NCBI GenBank assembly: GCA_046081125.1
Contig: JBJTVH010000032.1
Location: forward strand, 5,296 to 69,295
Length of the DNA stretch: 64,000 nucleotides
DNA from: JBEIFW01 sp046081125
GTDB taxonomy: Bacteria > Actinomycetota > Acidimicrobiia > Acidimicrobiales > Ilumatobacteraceae
Direction of reading: 5' to 3'
A program made the translations under genes and the position numbers. The notes beneath the pieces are model-generated. The model worked only from the letters and a program-made list of their open reading frames with translations. It was not told the DNA's origin and did not search any database. How positions within the stretch are numbered: position 1 is the first letter of the stretch; every line of letters begins with the position of its first letter. Positions 56,389 to 64,000 of the stretch are shown here, in pieces.

Positions 56389-57426
56389 TCAGCGGCCCTC
56401 GCCGAGGAACGCGAGCAGGTATTCGTTCACCGTCGCCGGTGCCTCCTCACCCAGGAAGTGGCCCGCCGCGATCGACCGGGCCCGCAGGTCCGGGAAGTAA
56501 CGGGGGAACTGCTCGACGAACGGATTGCCGCTCGGGATGCTCGACGCCGACGACGACACGCGACCGGAGTACGAGCCGTAGCACCACAGCACCGGATGCG
56601 GATACCGCTTGTGCCGGTCCTCGGGCCCGTAGTCGTAGAACAGCGAGTGCCCCGGGTGCTGCTCGAGACCACCGTCGTGCAACCACATCGCCGCCACCTC
56701 GGACTCGGGGAGCGACCGGTAGCGCTCGCCGTGGCGCGCCGCCGGATCGGGGATCACCTCGTGGAACGGCAAGCCGTAGCGGTAGTAGGAGATCGCATGG
56801 GCCCAGGCCTCGGGCTGCGAGAAGGCGCTGACATAGTGCGCGAGGGCCTCGTCGTCGATCCAGGTCGGACGCGGGCGAACCCCGGCGGGAATCGCCGTCC
56901 ACGGGTTCTGCGGCCGGGCGCCGAGCCCGGCCGAGTCCGCCCCGGCGAAGAGCACCTCGACGAAGGCCCGATGGTGCTCGGCGAAGAACGCCTCGGCCAG
57001 GCCCTCGGCCTTGAACCAGTACCCGTGCACACCGGCCGGTGACCAGGTGGTGCACAACGTGTCGAGCAGCGCCAGCCGGGTGATGCGATCGGGATGGTCG
57101 ATGGCGGCCTTGAACGCGATGATCCCGCCCCAGTCGTGGCCGACCAGCGTGCAGGTGCCGATCCCACGGGCGTCGAGGTAGCGGATCACGTCGTCGGCGA
57201 GCAGCGACCGGCACACCCGTGCTCCAGGCGCGTCGGTACCGCCGAATCCGCGGTTGTCGGGCGCGAAGCATGCATACCCCGCCTCGGACAGCGCCCGCAG
57301 CTGATGGCGCCACTGATACGAGGTCTGCGGGAAGCCGTGCACGAACACCACTGGCTCACCGGTGCCGGCCTGACGTTCGAAGACCCGCAGGTCGGTGGTC
57401 GAGACGTACCCCTCGGAGATCCCCAT
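56389..57426 (-). CDS. Epoxide hydrolase/dehalogenase-like alpha/beta hydrolase
   Basis: 345-residue alpha/beta hydrolase. HGFPQTSYQWRHQ forms the oxyanion hole, the nucleophile is an aspartate (D98 in VGHDWGG), and AAGHFLGEEAP gives the histidine. An Asp nucleophile with this pattern is shared by soluble epoxide hydrolases and haloalkane/haloacetate dehalogenases; the cap domain contains WIDDEALAHYV and YYRYGLPFHEV. I favour ATG 57426 because TAGCGT ends 7 nt before it; ATG 57453 would overlap the start of the divergent VOC gene. It converges on the transglycosylase gene. Confidence 0.85.
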   Translation of the reverse strand: MGISEGYVSTTDLRVFERQAGTGEPVVFVHGFPQTSYQWRHQLRALSEAGYACFAPDNRGFGGTDAPGARVCRSLLADDVIRYLDARGIGTCTLVGHDWGGIIAFKAAIDHPDRITRLALLDTLCTTWSPAGVHGYWFKAEGLAEAFFAEHHRAFVEVLFAGADSAGLGARPQNPWTAIPAGVRPRPTWIDDEALAHYVSAFSQPEAWAHAISYYRYGLPFHEVIPDPAARHGERYRSLPESEVAAMWLHDGGLEQHPGHSLFYDYGPEDRHKRYPHPVLWCYGSYSGRVSSSASSIPSGNPFVEQFPRYFPDLRARSIAAGHFLGEEAPATVNEYLLAFLGEGR

Positions 57427-57433
57427 CTGTCGC

Positions 57434-57439
57434 ACGCTA
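57434..57439 (-). promoter_or_regulatory. Leaderless-type -10 hexamer deciding the hydrolase start
   Basis: TAGCGT ends 7 nt before ATG 57426, within 26 bp of the divergent VOC start. Confidence 0.45.
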
Positions 57440-57451
57440 CGTTCCTGACCC

Positions 57452-58147
57452 ATGATGCGTCTCCGCCAACTCGCCCTCGTCGCCGCGGACCTCGAACCGG
57501 CGCTCGATTCGCTCGGGTCCACCCTCGGTGTCGAGCTGTGCTTCCGCGATCCCGGCGTCGCCGAGTTCGGCCTCCACAACGGTCTGCTCGCGATCGGCGA
57601 CACGTTCCTCGAGGTGGTCTCGCCGGTCCAGGACGGCACGACGGCCGGCCGGCTCCTGGACAAGCGGGGTGGCGATGGGGGCTACATGGTCATCGTGCAG
57701 ACCACCGAGTACGAGCGCGTGGCCGGCCGTCTCCCCGACCTCGGTGTCCGGGTGGTGTGGCGGCACGAGTCGGCGAAGGCCTCGAGCGTCCACCTGCACC
57801 CCAAGGACCTCGGCGGTCCGATCACCTCGATCGACGCGATGGCCGACGAGGCCGGCTGGCTGTGGGCGGGGCCGACCTGGCGCGACCACGTCCGCACGGG
57901 CACCGTCGCGGAGCTGTCGGGCGCCGTCATCGCCGCAGAGGACCCCGATGCCCTCGCCGCCCGCTGGGCCGAGGTCCTGGACCGTCCGCCCGACGGGCGT
58001 GTGATCCGGCTCGACCGGGGCCGCATCGTGTTCGAATCGGCCGGCGCGCGCGGGGCCGGCCTCGACGCGATCGAGGTGACGGTCACCGACCGCAGCCGCG
58101 CCGGCGAGGTCCATCAGCTCGTCGGCACCGAGTTCCGTTTCGTCTGA
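57452..58147 (+). CDS. VOC-fold (glyoxalase-like) protein
   Basis: 231-residue vicinal-oxygen-chelate protein. It begins MRLRQLALVAADLEPALDSL, the usual first VOC strand and helix, with AIGDTFLEVVSPVQDGTTAG ending the first module and a second, looser module (DAIEVTV near the end). Such glyoxalase-like proteins may be isomerases, dioxygenases or binding proteins; metal ligands cannot all be assigned. The start may be at the first or second ATG. It diverges from the epoxide-hydrolase-like gene, so the two could share regulation. Confidence 0.75.
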   Translation: MMRLRQLALVAADLEPALDSLGSTLGVELCFRDPGVAEFGLHNGLLAIGDTFLEVVSPVQDGTTAGRLLDKRGGDGGYMVIVQTTEYERVAGRLPDLGVRVVWRHESAKASSVHLHPKDLGGPITSIDAMADEAGWLWAGPTWRDHVRTGTVAELSGAVIAAEDPDALAARWAEVLDRPPDGRVIRLDRGRIVFESAGARGAGLDAIEVTVTDRSRAGEVHQLVGTEFRFV

Positions 58148-58195
58148 CGGCTCCGACCCAGCCGCAATGCCGGCCCCATGCGCCCGGCGACGGCG

Positions 58196-58765
58196 TCAAC
58201 GGCGCTTGGCCGGCACGTTGATCTGCTGGCCGGGCAGGATGAGCGTCTCCGTCGACGCCCGGTTCACCCGGAGCAGGTCGCCGAGGTTGACCCCGAGCTT
58301 GACCGAGATGCTCCCCCACCCGTCACCCGCCACGACCGTGTAGCGACCCACGATGGCCACGGTGGTCGTGGGCCCGGCCGTGGTCGGGATCGCCGGCGGG
58401 ATCTGGAGGATCATCCCCGGGTACAGCAGCGTGGTGATCGCCATCCGGTTGGCGTCGAGGATCTCCTGCATCGGCAGGTCGGTCTTCTGCGCGATGCGTA
58501 CCCAGGTGTCACCCGAGACCACCGTGTACACGCGCATCGGGGGTTTGACGTCGTCGGGGGAGATGATGCGCGGGAGCGTCGTCGAGGTGGGCACCGCCGG
58601 CACGTTGACCGTCGGGAAGGTGGTCGAGCCGGGAGACGGTGGCCGACGGGCGAGAGTGGTCGTGGGGCGAGCGGCCGTGGTGTCGGGACCGGCCTTCGCC
58701 GTCCCCCCGCATCCGGCCAACACCAAGGTGGCCGCAGCGGCGAGCGCGACGACGCCCGAACGCAT
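58196..58765 (-). CDS. LysM-domain lipoprotein (second of a tandem pair)
   Basis: 189-residue exported lipoprotein. The signal peptide ends in LVLAGC, and a Thr/Pro-rich linker leads to two LysM peptidoglycan-binding domains: YTVVSGDTWVRIAQK... with LYPGMILQIP, and YTVVAGDGWGSISVKL... with LILPGQQINVP. It should sit in the membrane outer leaflet and bind the wall. It is a paralogue of the next gene, in tandem with an 11-bp gap, and follows it in the operon. No catalytic domain. Confidence 0.85.
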   Translation of the reverse strand: MRSGVVALAAAATLVLAGCGGTAKAGPDTTAARPTTTLARRPPSPGSTTFPTVNVPAVPTSTTLPRIISPDDVKPPMRVYTVVSGDTWVRIAQKTDLPMQEILDANRMAITTLLYPGMILQIPPAIPTTAGPTTTVAIVGRYTVVAGDGWGSISVKLGVNLGDLLRVNRASTETLILPGQQINVPAKRR

Positions 58766-58776
58766 CGTGGGTGCCG

Positions 58777-59469
58777 TCAGGCCTTCGCCGTCGTGGTCGT
58801 CGTGGCTCCGGCCTTGGTCGTCGTGGTGGTGGCTCCGGCCTTGGTGGTGGTCGTCGCCTTCACCGTGGTCGTCGTCGCCGACGTGTTCGCCGCACCCTTG
58901 GGCACCTTGATCGACTGACCGGGATGGATGACCGTCGACGTGGTTGCGCCGTTGACCGACAGCAGGTCGGCGAGCTTCACGCCGAGCTTGCCGGCGATCA
59001 TGCCCCAGGAATCGTTTGCGACGACGGTGTACGACCCGCCCACGGCCACGGTGGACTTCGTGGTCGAGGTCGTTCCGCTCGACGACGGTGCCGCCGGCGG
59101 CAGCGACGGTGCCGACTTGGGTGGGACCATGAGGCGGATCCCCGGGTAGAGCGCGGTGGTCAGCGTCATGCCGTTGGCGTCGAGCAGGGATTGCAGGTCC
59201 ACGCCGAGCTTCTGGGCGATCGAGAACCAGAAGTCACCCTGCTGCACGGTGTACGTCGCCGTCGTCACCGACGCAGTCGGGCCGCTGGTCGGCGTGGGGA
59301 CCACCGTGGTCGGCGCGCTCGTGAGCGGCGGCACCGTGACCTGCTGGGTGGGCAGGGTGGTGGTCTTCTTCGTGGTCGTCGTGGTCGTCGCCGCTCCGCC
59401 CAGGCCGCAGCCGGTAAGCGCGAGCGTTGACGCAACGAACACGAGAGCACCCATGCAACGCGGGGACAT
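58777..59469 (-). CDS. LysM-domain lipoprotein (first of a tandem pair)
   Basis: 230-residue lipoprotein: signal ending LALTGC, Thr-rich linker, LysM one (YTVQQGDFWFSIAQKLG, LYPGIRLMVP), LysM two (YTVVANDSWGMIAGKLG, IHPGQSIKVP) and a long Thr/Lys/Ala-rich tail (about res 190-230). It differs from its downstream paralogue by that tail. It binds peptidoglycan from the outer membrane face. TAGGCT ends 6 nt before its ATG and a terminator-like hairpin for the upstream phosphatase gene precedes that promoter. Confidence 0.85.
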   Translation of the reverse strand: MSPRCMGALVFVASTLALTGCGLGGAATTTTTTKKTTTLPTQQVTVPPLTSAPTTVVPTPTSGPTASVTTATYTVQQGDFWFSIAQKLGVDLQSLLDANGMTLTTALYPGIRLMVPPKSAPSLPPAAPSSSGTTSTTKSTVAVGGSYTVVANDSWGMIAGKLGVKLADLLSVNGATTSTVIHPGQSIKVPKGAANTSATTTTVKATTTTKAGATTTTTKAGATTTTTAKA

Positions 59470-59475
59470 GCCTGC

Positions 59476-59481
59476 AGCCTA
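59476..59481 (-). promoter_or_regulatory. Leaderless-type -10 hexamer of the LysM pair
   Basis: TAGGCT ends 6 nt before ATG 59469, the same hexamer and spacing as at 54279. Confidence 0.45.
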
Positions 59482-59509
59482 CGACCAGCGCGTCCGCTGG
59501 GAGCGGCAG

Positions 59510-59541
59510 CCCCGGCGCACCACGCGTCGTGGCCACCGGGG
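59510..59541 (-). terminator. Two-part hairpin after the histidine phosphatase gene
   Basis: Outer CCCCGG/CCGGGG (6 bp) and inner CCACG/CGTGG (5 bp, CGT loop). It lies 10 bp after the phosphatase stop and before the LysM promoter. Confidence 0.5.
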
Positions 59542-59551
59542 CCGGTACCGC

Positions 59552-60286
59552 TCAGTACGTGACGAGCTCGTCGTCGTGCTCGAGGTGGGCGACGTCGCCC
59601 AGGCTGCGCACCGCACGCCGGCCGTGCTCGCCGGCGACGAAGACGTTGACGGCGGTGTGCGCCGGGCGGAACAGCATGTCCTGGCGGGCGCCGAGCAACT
59701 CGGCGAGGTACGCGTTGATCACCCCACCGTGGCAGGCGATCACCACCCGCCGACCCGGATTGGTCGCGGCGATGGCATCGATGCGGTTGATGACCCGATT
59801 GCGGAACGCCACGCTCGACTCGGTGCCGGGGTAGATGTCCCACCGGCGCTCGCGAGCCATGCGGTCCCGGATCCCGGCGAGGTAGTCGGCACCGAGCACG
59901 TCGGCGGCCCGACGGTCCGACGGAAGGTCGGAGAACACCTCGACCTCACGAAGATCCTCGTACACCTCGGGCTCGAGGCCGTGGTGAGCAGCGATCGCAC
60001 GGCCGGTGTCGAAGGCCCGTGCGAGGTGCGAGGAGTAGACCGCATCGACCCGGCGGTGCCGGAACCGCTCGCCCACGCGCTCGGCCTGGCGCTGCCCGAT
60101 CGTCGACAGCGGCGGGTCGACGATGTCCCCGACCCGGATGTCCCGTCGGTCCGGAAGCGCCTGCTGGCCGTGGCGCACCAGCACCAGTTCGCAGGCGCCC
60201 GGCTCGTTGGTGAGGAATGCGATGTCGAGTCCGCCAGGCATCCGCGGCGGCTCGGGACGGTGCGGCTCGGCAGGCGATGCGGTCAC
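59552..60286 (-). CDS. Histidine phosphatase family protein
   Basis: 244-residue enzyme of the phosphoglycerate-mutase-like branch. Catalytic RHG (R38, H39, G40) in LVLVRHGQQA, the second-arginine segment VYSSHLARAFDTG, an acidic LREVEVFSDLP, and the distal VIACHGGVINAYLAEL with the second histidine. It probably dephosphorylates a small phosphorylated metabolite. The N-terminus carries ~20 extra residues. GTG start; TAAACC lies 6 nt before it, similar in place to the leaderless hexamers but ending in C. Confidence 0.85.
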   Translation of the reverse strand: MTASPAEPHRPEPPRMPGGLDIAFLTNEPGACELVLVRHGQQALPDRRDIRVGDIVDPPLSTIGQRQAERVGERFRHRRVDAVYSSHLARAFDTGRAIAAHHGLEPEVYEDLREVEVFSDLPSDRRAADVLGADYLAGIRDRMARERRWDIYPGTESSVAFRNRVINRIDAIAATNPGRRVVIACHGGVINAYLAELLGARQDMLFRPAHTAVNVFVAGEHGRRAVRSLGDVAHLEHDDELVTY

Positions 60287-60329
60287 CGGCAGGGTTTAGC
60301 CGCGCCGGTAGGCCGCGTGCACCACCACC

Positions 60330-61773
60330 TCAGACGAGCGGCCGGGCCGCCGGCGAGAGCGGTTCGGGCAGCGAGGTCTCCCCCATCAAGAACCGGTCCA
60401 CCCCGGCCGCACACGCCCGGCCCTCGGCGATCGCCCACACGATCAGGCTCTGCCCGCGCCCCATGTCGCCGGCGACGAACACTCCCGGCACGTTGGTCAT
60501 CCAGTTGCCGTCCCGGCGCAGGTTGCCCCGCTCGTCGAGTTCGACTCCCAGCGTGTCGAGCCAGCCGCCCTTTTCCGGACCGACGAACCCCATCGCCAGC
60601 AGCACCAGTTCGCAGGGCAGCTCGAACTCCGAGCCCTCCACCTTGCGGAACCGACCATCGACGAGCTCGACCTCGTGGCCGCGCAGCGCCCGAACCGTCC
60701 CGTGCTCGTCGCCCAGGAAGCACTCGGTGTTCACCGAGTAGAGGCGGTCCCCGCCCTCTTCGTGGGCCGACGACGTCCGGAACACCATCGGGTAGGTGGG
60801 CCAGGGGTTCGCATCGGCCCGCTGCTCGGGCGGCCGGGGCATGATCTCGAACTGGTGCACCGACGCCGCGCCCTGGCGCAACGCGGTGCCCAGGCAGTCG
60901 GCCCCGGTGTCGCCACCGCCGATGATCACGACGTTCTTGCCGGTGGCCACGATCGGCGCTTCGGTCAGGTCGCCCTCCTGCACCCGATTGGCCCACGGCA
61001 GGTATTCCATCGCCTGGTGGATGCCACCGAGATCGCGGCCCGGCACCGGCAGGTCCCGCCAGGCCGTCGCCCCGCAGGCGAGCACGACGGCGTCGTGGGT
61101 GGCGAGCAGCACCTCGATGTCGACGTTGCCACCGACGACGGCGTTGGTGCGGAACTCGGTGCCCTCGGCCCGCATCTGGTCGAGGCGGCGATCGAGGTGC
61201 CGCTTCTCCATCTTGAACTCCGGGATGCCGTAGCGCAGCAGGCCGCCGATGCGGTCGGCCCGCTCGAGCACGACGACGTCGTGGCCGGCCCGGGTGAGCT
61301 GCTGGGCGACGGCCAGGCCGGCGGGGCCCGAGCCGATGACGGCCACCCGCTTGCCGGTGCGCACCGACGGCGGTTGCGGCTCGACCCAGCCCTCCTCCCA
61401 GGCCCGGTCGATGATCTCGACCTCGACCTGCTTGATGGAGACCGGGTCGGCGTTGATCCCGAGCACGCACGCGCCCTCGCACGGGGCCGGGCACAGGCGG
61501 CCCGTGAACTCCGGGAAGTTGTTCGTGGCGTGCAGCCGCTCGATCGCGTCGCGCCAGTGGTCGCGGTAGACGAGATCGTTCCAGTCCGGGATCAGGTTGC
61601 CGAGCGGGCAACCGTTGTTGCAGAACGGGATCCCGCAGTCCATGCACCGGCCGGCCTGGGTGCGCACCTTGTCGGCCGGGAAGTCCTCGTAGACCTCGTG
61701 CCAGTCGAGCAACCGCACCGGCACGGGCCGGCGCGTCGGGGTCTCGCGACCCCACTTCAGGAATCCGGTCGTC

Positions 61774-61781
<8 letters not shown>
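60330..61781 (-). CDS. gltD: Glutamate synthase small subunit
   Basis: Beta subunit of NADPH-dependent glutamate synthase, 483 residues. N-terminal cysteine clusters for [4Fe-4S]: C46, C49, C54, C58 (CMDCGIPFCNNGC) and C97, C101, C105 (CPAPCEGAC). Then the FAD motif VIGSGPAGLAVAQQ and the NADPH motif VIIGGGDTGADC, ending VFVAGDMGRGQSLIVWAI. It passes electrons from NADPH to the large subunit, which makes glutamate from glutamine and 2-oxoglutarate. ATG 61781 overlaps the gltB stop by 8 bp, so synthesis of the two is coupled. Confidence 0.96.

Positions 61782-64000
<2,219 letters not shown>

Overview
The window is very GC-rich, gene-dense bacterial DNA with 62 protein-coding loci, no gap over about 170 bases between genes, and no RNA gene, insertion sequence, prophage or CRISPR array that I can support. 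The content is actinobacterial and best fits a free-living member of the class Acidimicrobiia or a close relative. This is inference from F420-type LLM oxidoreductases, a mycothiol-enzyme fold, Thr-rich lipoproteins with LysM domains, an LCP cell-wall ligase, many acyl-CoA enzymes, and a very regular arrangement of start codons 6-7 nt after a [T/C]ANNNT hexamer (leaderless promoters). No rRNA or marker gene is present to prove the taxonomy.

Left part (1-15.4 kb): an aminotransferase diverges from inorganic pyrophosphatase. A long minus-strand run follows (queG, a GT4 glycosyltransferase, a membrane protein, an SRPBCC protein, an ArsA-like ATPase, a small protein and a ROK sugar kinase). Next come a Cys-rich micro-protein diverging from a CaiB-type CoA-transferase, a thiol-chemistry pair (degenerate maleylpyruvate-isomerase fold plus DsbA-like protein), an MBL hydrolase, a class I CoA-transferase, queF, and a photolyase operon (DoxX, DUF2256-DUF3253 fusion, phr) diverging from marC.

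Middle (15.4-36 kb): acyl-CoA metabolism dominates. There is a single-chain biotin-dependent acyl-CoA carboxylase, an SDR, a two-gene MaoC dehydratase unit, and an operon of MBL hydrolase, SCP2-like/alpha-beta hydrolase and Baeyer-Villiger monooxygenase, a layout suited to ketone-to-ester-to-acid breakdown. An LLM oxidoreductase and an acyl-CoA dehydrogenase follow. Cell-wall genes (LCP ligase, murF and ddl back to back, a Tat-exported surface protein) come next.

Right part (37-64 kb): a GAF-GGDEF diguanylate cyclase broken by a one-base frameshift converges on a TetR regulator. The regulator diverges, over only 9 bp, from a tightly coupled four-gene operon: fatty acyl reductase fused to a HAD domain, zinc alcohol dehydrogenase, LarA-like DUF2088 protein and PlsC acyltransferase. 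This is the best candidate here for an undescribed lipid pathway. The remainder holds a lipoprotein esterase, a nucleoside hydrolase, an aldo-keto reductase, a DUF3516-type helicase, a second LLM enzyme, a MaoC hydratase, a lytic transglycosylase with a Thr-rich tail, an epoxide-hydrolase-like enzyme, two paralogous LysM lipoproteins, a histidine phosphatase, and gltD plus the C-terminal half of gltB at the right edge.

Non-coding structure is notable: a palindrome containing the stop codons of two convergent genes, a 26-bp inverted repeat before the MaoC pair, a probable TetR operator on a start codon, and short tandem repeats (9-21 bp) in gaps at gene ends. All family assignments come from reading motifs; no database search was run.
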